From the NCBI RefSeq assembly GCF_001238275.1, contig NZ_LGTB01000060.1, positions 1 through 47,879 of the forward strand: 47,879 nucleotides of DNA, in the 5' to 3' direction. This stretch comes from Bradyrhizobium viridifuturi. Lineage in GTDB: Bacteria > Pseudomonadota > Alphaproteobacteria > Rhizobiales > Xanthobacteraceae. A program made the position numbers and the translations under genes. The notes below the pieces were generated by a model. It worked only from the letters and a program-made list of their open reading frames with translations, ran no database searches and was not told the origin of the DNA. Of this stretch, positions 1-8,151 are shown piece after piece (position 1 is the first letter of the stretch; every line of letters begins with the position of its first letter).

Positions 1-23
1 ATCGCATCTTCGATGCGCTCCGA

Positions 24-45
24 CCTCCCCCGCAAGCGGGAGAGG
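24..45. repeat. Short dispersed-type palindrome
   Basis: The arms CCTC.CCCGC and GCGGG.GAGG around an AA loop form a near-perfect hairpin in non-coding sequence before the first gene. It resembles the C/G-rich palindromes at about 4690, 7388 and 7510, though it is a shorter variant. Membership of one repeat family is inferred by eye only. Confidence 0.45.
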
Positions 46-115
46 TGCAGCGAGTCCGCGGCCAAGCTGATTTCAACTGACTTCGTCCTGCTCTAGCGCC
101 GCGAAGGGGACCGCC

Positions 116-889
116 GTGCTCGCCGTTGAAGGTCTGGTCAAGCGGTTTGGCGGCTTTCGCGCCGTCAACAACGTGTCGTTCCGCGTCGAGCAGGGCGAGA
201 TCCTCGGCCTGATCGGCCCGAACGGCTCGGGCAAGAGCACGATTTTCAATATGCTCTCCGGCACCTTGCCGCCGACCGAGGGCTCGATCCTGTTCGACGG
301 CCGCGAGATCGCGGGGCTCGCGCCGCACCGGATCATCGTCGGCGGCATCGGCCGCACCTTCCAGATCCCGCGGCCGTTCCATCGCCTCAGCATTTTCGAG
401 AATGTCGTGCTCGCCGGCTTCTATGGCCAGGGCCGTCACAGCCGCGCCAAGGCGGAGGAGGCGGCTGAACGCGCGCTGGCGATGGTTGGGCTACCGACCG
501 ATCGCTACAGCAGCGTCGAGGGTCTGGGGGCCGCCGGCCTCAAGAAGCTCGAGCTGGCCAAGGCGCTCGCCACCGGGCCGAAGCTGCTGCTCGCGGATGA
601 AAGCCTCGGCGGGCTCGACGAGGCCGAGATGGACCAGGCGGCCGACATGTTGCGCCGGATCCGCGACGAGCTCGGCATCACCATCATCTGGGTCGAGCAC
701 ATCATGGGCGTCTTGATGCGCGTGGTGGATCGCGTGATGGTGCTCGATCATGGCGAGAAGATCGCCGAGGGGCTGCCGGCCGATGTCGCCGGCGACGCCC
801 GCGTGATCGAGGTCTATCTCGGCACCGATGCGGATGCGAGCCTCGCAGCCGCGGCCGCCGCGCAGGCGCGCCGCCGGATCGGGGCATAA
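116..889 (+). CDS. livG: ABC transporter ATP-binding protein, LivG type
   Basis: A 257-residue ATPase that would power a branched-chain amino acid type (HAAT) importer from the cytoplasmic face. Walker A GPNGSGKST is at residues 34-42, and a Walker B-like segment LLLADES follows near residue 160. The ABC signature is degenerate: where LivG normally has LSGGQ-like residues this protein has LGAAGLKK, and Walker B ends DES rather than DEP. The GTG start at 116 has GGGGA a few bases upstream; no ATG fits better. livF follows after 4 bases, then livH and livM, so this is a liv-type operon. The C-terminus is alanine-rich. The substrate cannot be told from sequence; no binding-protein gene adjoins it inside the window, but one could lie to the left of base 1. 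Confidence 0.88.
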   Translation: MLAVEGLVKRFGGFRAVNNVSFRVEQGEILGLIGPNGSGKSTIFNMLSGTLPPTEGSILFDGREIAGLAPHRIIVGGIGRTFQIPRPFHRLSIFENVVLAGFYGQGRHSRAKAEEAAERALAMVGLPTDRYSSVEGLGAAGLKKLELAKALATGPKLLLADESLGGLDEAEMDQAADMLRRIRDELGITIIWVEHIMGVLMRVVDRVMVLDHGEKIAEGLPADVAGDARVIEVYLGTDADASLAAAAAAQARRRIGA

Positions 890-893
890 CGGC

Positions 894-1598
894 ATGCTGG
901 AGCTGAAATCGATCGATGCGGGTTATGGCAGCTTCCAGGCATTGTTCGACGTCAGCCTCGACGTCAGGGCGGGCGAGGCGGTAGGCGTGATCGGCCCGAA
1001 TGGTGCCGGCAAGACCACCCTGATGCGCGTGATCTCCGGCCTGATCCGCCCGATCAAGGGCACCATCGCTATGGAGGGCACCGACGTCGTCGCGACGCCT
1101 GCGCACCGCATCGTCAGCCTCGGGATTGCGCATGTGCCGGAAAACCGCCGGCTGTTTCCGCGGCTCACCGTGGCGGACAATCTGAAGATGGGCGCCTACA
1201 TGCCGGGCGCCCGCGCGCACTATGCCGAACGGCTGGAGTTCGTGTTCGAGCTGTTCCCGCGGCTCAAGGAGCGCCTGCAGCAGATGGCCGGCACCATGTC
1301 GGGTGGCGAGCAGCAGATGTGCGCGATCGGCCGCGCGCTGATGTCGAATCCGAAACTGCTGCTGCTCGACGAGCCCTCGGCCGGACTCGCGCCGGTCGTG
1401 GTGCAGCAGGTGTTCGAGCTGGTCAAGCGTATCCGCGCCTCGGGGCTCACGGTGCTGATCGTCGAGCAGAACGTGCAGCAGGTGCTGCGCGTGGTCGACC
1501 GTGCCTATCTGCTGGAAGCCGGCAGCATCCGCGCCGCCGGCACGGCAGCGGAGCTCGCGGCCAGCGACACCATCAAGCAGGCGTATCTGGGGGTGTGA
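894..1598 (+). CDS. livF: ABC transporter ATP-binding protein, LivF type
   Basis: A 234-residue second ATPase of the same importer. Walker A GPNGAGKTT is at residues 34-42, the signature MSGGEQQMCAIGRAL and Walker B LLLLDEPSAGLAP are intact, and the H-loop region lies in the segment after TVLIVEQN. Length is typical for LivF. I chose the ATG at 894, where similarity to LivF begins (MLELKSIDAGYG), rather than the in-frame ATG at 828 inside livG. It starts 4 bases after livG, so translation is probably coupled. With its canonical signature it may be the catalytically dominant partner of the unusual LivG; that is inference. Confidence 0.9.
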   Translation: MLELKSIDAGYGSFQALFDVSLDVRAGEAVGVIGPNGAGKTTLMRVISGLIRPIKGTIAMEGTDVVATPAHRIVSLGIAHVPENRRLFPRLTVADNLKMGAYMPGARAHYAERLEFVFELFPRLKERLQQMAGTMSGGEQQMCAIGRALMSNPKLLLLDEPSAGLAPVVVQQVFELVKRIRASGLTVLIVEQNVQQVLRVVDRAYLLEAGSIRAAGTAAELAASDTIKQAYLGV

Positions 1599-1644
1599 AC
1601 ATGATATTCGAGGAACGGACGGCCCGGCACACCTGCTTATTCTG

Positions 1645-1743
1645 CCGTCATCCTGAGGTGCGCGCTCTTGCGCGCCTCGAAGGATGGACGCAGCCCGCGG
1701 CTCATCCCTCGAGGCTCGCTACGCTTGCACCTCAGGATGACGG
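1645..1743. repeat. Dispersed palindromic element inside the liv operon
   Basis: Perfect 17-bp terminal inverted repeats, CCGTCATCCTGAGGTGC at 1645-1661 and its complement at 1727-1743, enclose about 65 bp that also contain CGCGCCTCGAAGGATG. This is the well-known type of intergenic palindrome of Bradyrhizobium and relatives. It sits between livF and livH and opens a 192-bp gap in an operon whose other genes almost touch. A diverged relative is at 10752-10858. In RNA it would form a long stable hairpin and could lower expression of livH and livM. Confidence 0.75.
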
Positions 1744-1790
1744 CGACACCAGCCCGGCTAGAAGCTGTACAGGTCTAGGGTAGAGTAGCC

Positions 1791-2671
1791 ATGCAATCCT
1801 TCCTCGACATCTTCGACATCTACCTGCTGGAGGCCGTCATCAACGGCATCCTGCTCGGCGGCGTGCTGGCGCTGCTGGCGCTCGGGCTCAATTTGATCTT
1901 CGGCGTGATCGACGTCACCTGGATCTGCTACGCCGAGCTCGTGATGATCGGCATGTACGGCATGTACTATCTGGTGCAGGTCTTCCATCTGCCATACTGG
2001 GCCGCGGCGCCGCTGGTCATCCTGCTGGTGGCGCTGCTCGGGGCCGCGCTGCACTTCTTCGTCATCGCGCCGCTGCTGACCGCGCCGCCGATCAACCAGC
2101 TGCTCGCCACCGGCGGCGTGCTGTTCATCCTGCAGAGCTTTGCCACCGTTGCCTTCGGCATCGACTTCCGCAATCTCGGCATCCGCCTGCCGGTGCTGGC
2201 GCTCGGCGAGATGAATTTCAGCTACGCGCGATTGCTGTCGTTTGCGGCGGCGCTGGTCGGCATGATCGCCGTCTATTTGTTCCTGACCCGAACCTTCACC
2301 GGCACTGCGATCCGTGCCATCGCGCAGGACCGCCAGATCATGCCGCTGATGGGCGTCGATCCCAAGCGCATCTATCTCGTCACCTCGGCGATCGGCGGCG
2401 GGCTCGCCGGCCTCGCGGCCTGCCTGCTGGTGTTGCAGTATGACGTGCATCCGTTCGTCGGCCTGTCGTTCGGGCCGATCACCTTCCTGATCTGCGTGCT
2501 CGGGGGGCTCGGCAATTTCATCGGCGGCTTCATCGCGGCCTTCGTGTTCGCCGAGATCATCTCGCTCGGCGGCCTGTTCTCCGATCTCGAATGGGGCTAC
2601 GTGCTGGCCTTCGCCTTCTTCATCGTGATGATGTTCATCCGGCCCGCGGGCTCCTGGCGAGGCGCTCGTGA
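1791..2671 (+). CDS. livH: ABC transporter permease, LivH type (frameshifted in this sequence)
   Basis: An inner-membrane permease of the branched-chain amino acid importer, very hydrophobic throughout, with LivH hallmarks such as the GGVLALLALGLNLIFGV region near the N-terminus and CVLGGLGNFIGGF near residue 240. As read, the frame misses its stop and runs on to 3599 through livM in the wrong frame. If one G is restored in the G run at 2648-2650, the end becomes RPAGLLARRS and stops at TGA 2669-2671, overlapping the livM GTG start at 2668. This gives 293 residues, the usual LivH length, so I annotate the reconstructed gene. The indel is probably a sequencing error. Substrate specificity is unknown. 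Confidence 0.82.
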
Positions 2672-3678
2672 ACAGGCAGGCTGCCGGCTGGATCATTGCG
2701 CTGCTCGCGCTCGTCGCGCTGCCCTTCGTGCATCGCGATCCCTATCATCTGCACGTGCTGGTGCTGATCCTGATCTGGTCGTTCGCCTATACATCGTGGT
2801 CGATCATGGGCCGCTTCGGCCTGGTCTCGCTCGGCCATGGCGGCTTCATGGGCATCGGCGCCTATGTCACCGCGCTGCTGTGGAATCACCTCGGCGTCTC
2901 ACCCTGGATCGGCATCCCCCTGAGCATGGCGACCGCGGGCGTGCTCGCGCTTGTTGTCGCCTATCCCTGCTTCCGCTTCCGCATCACCGGGCACTATTTC
3001 GTGCTGGTGACCTTGGCGCTGTCCGGCATCGTGCTGCAGGTCATCACCGCGACCCGCGACTATACCGGCGGCTCGCTCGGCTATACGCCGCAGCGCGCCC
3101 CGAGCGGCAAGGGGCTGTTCGCGCTGCAATTCGACGACAAGACCACCTGGTACCTGATCGCGCTTGCCGTGTGGGTCGCGGGCCTCGTGATCTGGCGCGC
3201 GATCGACCGCAGCATGATCCGCCACGCCATGGAGGCGATCTCGGAGGACGAGGACGCCGCGGCCGCAGCCGGCGTCAACGTCACCGCCGAGAAGCTCAAG
3301 ATCACCCTGATCAGCGCGCTGATGACCGCGCTGTCGGGCGCGCTGTATTGCCAGTACCAGATGTTCATCTCGCCGGACACCGTGAGCGGCATCGCGGTCT
3401 CCCTGCAGATGGTGTTCGCCGCGATCGTCGGCGGCGTCTATGTCGCGCTGGGCCCGACGGTCGGCGCCGTCATCACCATTGTGCTGGCGGAGGTGCTGCG
3501 CATCTCGTTCGGCACCAAGGCGGTCGGCTGGGACAACCTGGTCTATGGCGTGCTGCTGGTGCTGTTCATCATCTTCCTGCCCAAGGGCATTCTTGGTAGC
3601 GTGATCGACCGGATCAAATCGCCACGCAAGCCGTCGAGAGGCCATGAACAACAAACCGTCCCAATCGCTCGCCGATGA
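2668..3678 (+). CDS. livM: ABC transporter permease, LivM type
   Basis: The second permease, 336 residues, with about ten hydrophobic segments. The segment FGLVSLGHGGFMGIGAYV, residues about 50-67, is typical of LivM, as is the internal EDEDAAAAAGVNV loop. The GTG start at 2668 overlaps the reconstructed livH stop by the usual 4 bases. The last 35 bases overlap the start of the downstream kinase gene, so the C-terminal tail may be variable. With livG, livF and livH it makes a complete importer apart from the periplasmic binding protein. Confidence 0.87.
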   Translation: MNRQAAGWIIALLALVALPFVHRDPYHLHVLVLILIWSFAYTSWSIMGRFGLVSLGHGGFMGIGAYVTALLWNHLGVSPWIGIPLSMATAGVLALVVAYPCFRFRITGHYFVLVTLALSGIVLQVITATRDYTGGSLGYTPQRAPSGKGLFALQFDDKTTWYLIALAVWVAGLVIWRAIDRSMIRHAMEAISEDEDAAAAAGVNVTAEKLKITLISALMTALSGALYCQYQMFISPDTVSGIAVSLQMVFAAIVGGVYVALGPTVGAVITIVLAEVLRISFGTKAVGWDNLVYGVLLVLFIIFLPKGILGSVIDRIKSPRKPSRGHEQQTVPIARR

Positions 3679-4600
3679 ACTGAAGCCCTTCATCGCGCCG
3701 TTCCGTTTCGATGGATCGGGCGAATTTCACCTGAAGTCCTACCCGACCGCCGAGAAGGGCGGCATCGACAAGGAGGCCGGCGGCAAGATCATCGAGGCCA
3801 ACCGCAAGCGGCTCAACGATTACCAGGAGAAGCTGTACGCCCAGGACCGCTGGTCGTTGCTGCTGATCTTCCAGGGCATGGATGCCGCCGGCAAGGACTC
3901 CGCGATCAAGAGCGTGTTCGAAGGTGTCAACCCGCAGGGCTGCGAGGTGTCCTCCTTCAAGCAACCGTCGAGCCGGGAACTCGATCACGACTACATGTGG
4001 CGCGCGATGATCGCGCTGCCGGAGCGCGGCCGCATCGGCATCTTCAACCGCTCCTATTACGAGGAGTGCCTGGTGGTGCGGGTGCACGCCGAGGTGCTCG
4101 CCAAGCAGAAGATTCCGAAGAGGTTGGTGACCAAGAAGATCTGGCGCGAACGCTTCGAGGACATCTCCGCGATCGAGCGCTATCTGTCGCGCAACGGAAC
4201 CGTGATCCTGAAATTCTTCCTGCACGTCTCCAAGGAGGAGCAGCGCCGGCGGTTTCTCGATCGGCTGGAGGAGCCGGCCAAGAACTGGAAGTTCTCGATG
4301 GCTGATATTTCCGAGCGCGCGCTGTGGGCCAAGTACCAGGCCGCCTATCAGGACATGATCCACCACACCGCGACCAAGGACGCGCCCTGGCACATCGTGC
4401 CGGCAGACCACAAATGGTTTGCCCGTGCCGTGATCGGCTCGACCATCGTCGGTGCGCTCGACCGGCTCGATCTGAAATTCCCCGTGGTCGACAAGGCCGA
4501 GCTCAGCGAATTCAGGCGCGTCCGCACCGCGCTGGAGGCGGAAGCCAAGGGCGGAGCGGCCGAGAAGAATGCGGCGAAAAAGGAGACCGCGAAGAAGTAG
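3644..4600 (+). CDS. ppk2: Polyphosphate kinase 2 family protein
   Basis: A 318-residue cytoplasmic PPK2-type phosphotransferase, which moves phosphate between polyphosphate and nucleotides. Walker A FQGMDAAGKDS lies at residues 76-86, the lid-region motif FNRSYYEE follows near residue 135, and the segment KFFLHVSKEEQRRRFLDRL is characteristic of the family. The last 25 residues form a lysine/alanine-rich tail (KNAAKKETAKK) that is not part of the fold. The ATG at 3644 lies inside the end of livM, so the gene may be co-transcribed with the transporter. Which PPK2 class it belongs to, and hence whether AMP, ADP or GDP is preferred, cannot be assigned by eye. Confidence 0.88.
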   Translation: MNNKPSQSLADELKPFIAPFRFDGSGEFHLKSYPTAEKGGIDKEAGGKIIEANRKRLNDYQEKLYAQDRWSLLLIFQGMDAAGKDSAIKSVFEGVNPQGCEVSSFKQPSSRELDHDYMWRAMIALPERGRIGIFNRSYYEECLVVRVHAEVLAKQKIPKRLVTKKIWRERFEDISAIERYLSRNGTVILKFFLHVSKEEQRRRFLDRLEEPAKNWKFSMADISERALWAKYQAAYQDMIHHTATKDAPWHIVPADHKWFARAVIGSTIVGALDRLDLKFPVVDKAELSEFRRVRTALEAEAKGGAAEKNAAKKETAKK

Positions 4601-4932
4601 GGCGCGAAGAAGTAGAGCGGCGTTCTTTCCGTTGTCGCATCGTGCTCGCGGGTGAGCGAATGGCCGCGTGAGGTGGGCACGCCCGTCAGGCTCCCTCCCC
4701 GCAAGGGGGGAGGGAACCCTGCCCCCTTACTCGCCCCACGGCCTGCTTTTGCGTGACGGCATCCACGCGGACAGCACAAGCCGGCCGCAGCGATCGAACT
4801 CGCTATTTCGGAATATTAGAAATATATCGCTGAGTTGCCCGACGTGTCAAGCAGCCCGGTCGAACGCCGGTCAGCCCCGGCGCCTTTGCATGGGGTTGTT
4901 TTCGATATTTTGGCCGGCGCGTCCCTTACGCG
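4601..4932. other. Intergenic region with repeat-derived sequence
   Basis: A gap of 332 bases between two converging genes with no credible coding sequence. Besides the palindrome at 4690-4719 it holds an AT-richer stretch at about 4802-4830, then TTGCCCGACGTGTCAAG and CATGGGGTTGTTTTCGATAT at about 4836-4911. From memory this combination recurs between genes in Bradyrhizobium, so I take it as an old interspersed repeat. Its function is unknown. Confidence 0.4.
4690..4719. repeat. C/G-rich palindrome
   Basis: GGCTCCCTCCCC, a GCAA loop and GGGGGGAGGGA form a hairpin between the kinase gene and the convergent membrane protein gene. It has the same unit as the inverted pair at 7388 and 7510. It could act as a bidirectional transcription stop between converging genes, but there is no clear T tract. 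Confidence 0.5.
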
Positions 4933-7149
4933 CTAGCCCTTGCGCGAGGGCATCCAGGCGGACAGGAGGTAGAAGCCGATCGCAACGATCAGGAGATAGC
5001 GGAAGCCGAGCAGGGTCGAACAGGACTCGGCAAGGCCGCCGATCACGGAGCCCGCGATGTTGGATCCGAACGCCTGGTCGGGATTGGCTTCGTCGCGGAA
5101 CGAGCGGGCGAAGATCACGCCGGCGAAGAACATCGGGCCGAGCGCCAGCGCGCACGGGATCACGTAGCGCCACACGATGCCGCCGCTGAGGAACGTGTCG
5201 AGCGGCACCAGCACCGAGACTGCCAGCAGCGCCAGCAGCCCGGCGTAGTGCCGCGCCGGCCGGGTGGACGGCACCTTGATCACATACAGATTGGCCGCGA
5301 GGATCAAGAGCAGCGCGGTGAAGAACACCGCGGAGTTGACCAGCCAGGTGCTGCCGAACAGCAGCGCCATCTGCACCACGGCCTTGGTCTCGAGCAGCAT
5401 GAAGGCCGCGCCGAGGAAGAACATCCGGTTGTTGGGTCGCCAGGCGCCCTTCGGCTTGAACAGATAGACGAGGCCAAGCCCGAGCACACCGAGCAGGATC
5501 ATCGAGCGAACCGTCAGGTCGGGGATCAGCCGGCCGCTGACATAGAGGAACGGCCAATCGTCGCTGGTCGATTGCTTGGCGCCTTCATTGTCGACCACCA
5601 GCTTGGCCGGCGCCAGCGGCACCCAGTCGCCGCGCTGGGGCGCAGCCTTGTCCTGCGCCTTTTCTTGCGGCTTGTCGAAGCCGTTGACCGACAGGTTCTC
5701 CGGCGGAATGCTGTTCAGCCAGAACTTGCCGCGGTCGCGGAATGCGGTGGAGATGCGCGGATTGCAGCCCGCGATGATGGTGGTGAAGCCGACCGCCTCG
5801 GACGATGTCAGCGTTTCCTTGTAGGGCAGTGGCAGCACCAGCGGATCGCAGCCGAACACCTGCTTGGCCATCTCGGCGACGCGCTGCACGATCCAGCCCT
5901 GGCGGTAGTAATTGTACATCACGAAGATGCCGTCCTGCTTCAGCACGCGGCGGACGTCCTGGAATGCCTGTTCGGTGAACAGATAGCTTTCGAGACGGAT
6001 GTTGGCGTAGCCGCTGTGCAGGATCAGCGAGTCGACCAGCGCATACACCACGAGATCATATTTGCGTTCGGTGGTGCGCAAGAAATGCCGGCCGTCGTCG
6101 AGATGCGGCACTACCCGCGGATCCTGATAGGGCTTGTCGGGATGGTTGTGGATGCCGATGTCCTGGATCGCGGGATCGATCTCGACCGCATCGACGCGCT
6201 CGACGCCGAAGCGCAATGCGTGCGCCAGGTCGTTGCCGGAGCCGGCGCCGATGATCATGACGTCCTTGAACGGCGCGCCGCCGCTGTGCTTCTGCAGCAA
6301 ATGGATCAGCGAATAGGACGAGCCGCGTTCGCTGAACGGCATCATTTCCTGGTGGCCGATGCTGTTGACAGTGATCTCGCCGCTCTTCTTGTTGAGGTCG
6401 ACGGCGTAGTAGGGCGACCAGCGGATGTCATGGTTGCCGGAGCGATCGGTGTAGAATGCGGTAAATCCGACCACGACGATGATCGTCACGAGGCGCAGCA
6501 GCGACAGCGCCTTGTCCTGGTAGAGCAGGTAGGCGATGCCGGCGCAGCTGATGCCGAACCAGACCACCGGCGGCGCCTGCGCGAACGACAGCAGCGAGAA
6601 CCCCACGATGCCCGCGAGGCTGCCGCCGATATTGAGCGAATAGCCGGCGACACGGTTCGGGTAGGCGTCGAAGGCGCGGCCCAGCGTCTGGCCGAGGCCG
6701 ACGAACATCAGCGCGATCAGCACGAAGAACAGTCCGGCGATCGCCTCGATCGGCACCACGAACTTGGCGAGATCCGGGTTGCGATACTCGGTGCCGAAGA
6801 ACACCTCCTGCGGCGAGGCCTGATGGCCGACGTCGACCGCGAACTCGCCCCATTGGAAATACAGCACCATGATCGTGGCCACGGCCGCGAACGTCACGAG
6901 GGCTAGCCCCGGAAACAGCGCGAGCCAGTTGGTGGTCCGCCGGGCGGCAAGGCAGCCGCAGGACATGCCGAGGAAGGCCGCCAGCAGCACGATGTTGGTG
7001 AAGAATTGCAGGAACACGACCTTGGCCGAGAACCAGCGGATGCAGGCCAGTTCGAGGAACAGGATCAGGAATCCGACGAGGAAGAGATTGAATCCGGCTT
7101 GTCGCTGATTGGGTCCTTCGACCGTGTTCGTCGCGGGCATGATCGCCAT
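4933..7149 (-). CDS. Membrane protein with spermidine-synthase-like domain
   Basis: A 738-residue protein of three parts: an N-terminal bundle of about seven hydrophobic helices (residues 20-230), a soluble Rossmann-like domain resembling spermidine synthases and SAM-dependent methyltransferases (about 245-480), and a C-terminal bundle of about six helices (530-730). The nucleotide-binding glycine loop GAGSGND is at 301-307, followed by the acidic strand end AVEID near 321-325 and DDGRHFL near 350. The canonical polyamine-substrate residues are not evident, so polyamine synthesis should not be assumed. AAGGAG lies upstream; the ATG at 7149 is very close to it and the ATG at 7140 a little far, so the start is uncertain by three codons. 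It stands alone. The true substrate is unknown. Confidence 0.72.
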   Translation of the reverse strand: MAIMPATNTVEGPNQRQAGFNLFLVGFLILFLELACIRWFSAKVVFLQFFTNIVLLAAFLGMSCGCLAARRTTNWLALFPGLALVTFAAVATIMVLYFQWGEFAVDVGHQASPQEVFFGTEYRNPDLAKFVVPIEAIAGLFFVLIALMFVGLGQTLGRAFDAYPNRVAGYSLNIGGSLAGIVGFSLLSFAQAPPVVWFGISCAGIAYLLYQDKALSLLRLVTIIVVVGFTAFYTDRSGNHDIRWSPYYAVDLNKKSGEITVNSIGHQEMMPFSERGSSYSLIHLLQKHSGGAPFKDVMIIGAGSGNDLAHALRFGVERVDAVEIDPAIQDIGIHNHPDKPYQDPRVVPHLDDGRHFLRTTERKYDLVVYALVDSLILHSGYANIRLESYLFTEQAFQDVRRVLKQDGIFVMYNYYRQGWIVQRVAEMAKQVFGCDPLVLPLPYKETLTSSEAVGFTTIIAGCNPRISTAFRDRGKFWLNSIPPENLSVNGFDKPQEKAQDKAAPQRGDWVPLAPAKLVVDNEGAKQSTSDDWPFLYVSGRLIPDLTVRSMILLGVLGLGLVYLFKPKGAWRPNNRMFFLGAAFMLLETKAVVQMALLFGSTWLVNSAVFFTALLLILAANLYVIKVPSTRPARHYAGLLALLAVSVLVPLDTFLSGGIVWRYVIPCALALGPMFFAGVIFARSFRDEANPDQAFGSNIAGSVIGGLAESCSTLLGFRYLLIVAIGFYLLSAWMPSRKG

Positions 7150-7387
7150 ATCTCCTTAACCAAACAAGGTCGCGCCCATAACACCCGGCCGCCGCCGGCA
7201 CCCTAGATGCAACCCGTTGAGCAAAGATTGACTTGCCTGCCCGCGTACGCGCGATGGTTGTCTCCGTCCGCGTCACGCATGATGTCATGGTGTAGGAGAG
7301 GTTTAGCGGTGAGCGTGTCTGCTTGCGTCATGCAGGACGCGAATGCCCCGGGGGCAAGCATCGACCGCGTGAGGAGAACACCCTCGT

Positions 7388-7426
7388 TGGCTCCCCCTTG
7401 CGGGGGAGGGTGGGAGGAGGGGTAAG
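7388..7426. repeat. C/G-rich palindrome, first of an inverted pair
   Basis: The unit GGCTCCCCCTTGCGGGGGAG followed by a G-rich tail is a hairpin by itself. The same unit recurs in the opposite orientation at 7505-7551, about 80 bases away, and in related form at 4690-4719. Confidence 0.5.
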
Positions 7427-7504
7427 GCCCCGGGCGGGATCATGAGAGTATGGCTATCGCAATCTCAGTTGTTGAATCGCACGTCGAAGAGCGTGTCGTG
7501 TGGC

Positions 7505-7551
7505 CACCACTCTCCCTAACCCTCCCCCACAAGGGGGGAGGGAGCCCTTCC
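7505..7551. repeat. C/G-rich palindrome, second of an inverted pair
   Basis: CCTAACCCTCCCCCACAAGG followed by GGGGAGGGAGCCC is the reverse complement of the 7388 unit with a few changes. It lies just downstream of the SnoaL-like gene and may end its transcript. Confidence 0.5.
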
Positions 7552-7600
7552 GTTGGTTCGTCCCTTACGTGAGTGCGCGGCAGTGCCGCCGCGCGCTCAC

Positions 7601-8026
7601 TCACGCCGCGGCTTCTCCGAACACCATCTGCCAGCCCTTGCGCGTGTCCATGTATTCGCGCACCTGCTTGATGCGGCCCGCCTCGACCACGAACACGAAG
7701 CAATAGTCGTTGTCGTAGGGCTTGCCGCCCGGCAGCGTCGCGCGCATGCGCTCCTCGACGATCACGCTGTCGCCGTCGGCATGAACCGCGCGGAAAGCGA
7801 TGTCGATCTCGGAAAACAGGCGGTGCATCTCGGTCGAGATGAAGCGGGCGATCGCCTCCGCGCCGATCATGTGATCGGTGTGATCGAGCGCGACTGCGGT
7901 GGCATTGCGCCCCGGCGCGATCCATTCGGCATCCGGCGCGAACGCGGCGGCAATCAGCGTGGCGTCGCGGGTCCTGAACGTCTGCCAGGCGTTGAGGACG
8001 ATGTCCTTGTTGGTCGGGCTGGTCAT
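7601..8026 (-). CDS. SnoaL-like (NTF2-fold) protein
   Basis: A 141-residue protein with the pattern of small NTF2-fold proteins: an N-terminal helix with VLNAWQTFRTRD, then ALIAAAFAPDAEWIAPG-like sequence, a central region with HMIGAEAIARFI, and a last strand pair with DYCFVFVVEAGRIKQVREYMD. Members act as ketosteroid-isomerase-like enzymes or as ligand-binding proteins, so no reaction can be named. I chose the ATG at 8026, which has GGAG eight bases upstream, over a longer arginine-rich reading from 8107. The gene is divergent from the Ada-like gene at 8152, so the two may share a control region. Confidence 0.75.
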   Translation of the reverse strand: MTSPTNKDIVLNAWQTFRTRDATLIAAAFAPDAEWIAPGRNATAVALDHTDHMIGAEAIARFISTEMHRLFSEIDIAFRAVHADGDSVIVEERMRATLPGGKPYDNDYCFVFVVEAGRIKQVREYMDTRKGWQMVFGEAAA

Positions 8027-8151
8027 TGCGATATCTCCGGGGTTGATCGATCGACTCGATCTAGGCCGGCGCGGCGGGACGTGCTGGCCGGAATCGGACC
8101 TCATCACCAGCGGCCCCTTTCCCCGATCGCGCGATGCGCTAGTGTCCGGCC

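Larger units (their letters stand above)
7150..7600. other. Intergenic region without a supported gene
   Basis: A 451-base gap. Apart from the inverted repeat pair and the promoter region of the large membrane protein gene at its left edge, nothing coding was recognised. A possible 72-residue frame at 7207-7425 runs into the repeat and resembles no protein I know, so it is not annotated. Confidence 0.5.

Noticed and set aside
1791..3599. A 602-residue fusion protein beginning with LivH
   Set aside because: After about residue 287 the sequence is an out-of-frame reading of livM, with Arg/Ala-rich low-complexity composition; a one-base shift restores the normal livH end.
4690..4719. Reading the C/G-rich palindrome as an intrinsic terminator
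   Set aside because: There is no T tract on either side and the same unit recurs at places without adjacent gene ends, so it is kept as a repeat.
5248..6906. A 552-residue plus-strand frame opposite the membrane spermidine-synthase-like gene
   Set aside because: The same GC mirror effect; no membrane segments or motifs, whereas the minus strand shows an ordered protein with a nucleotide-binding loop.
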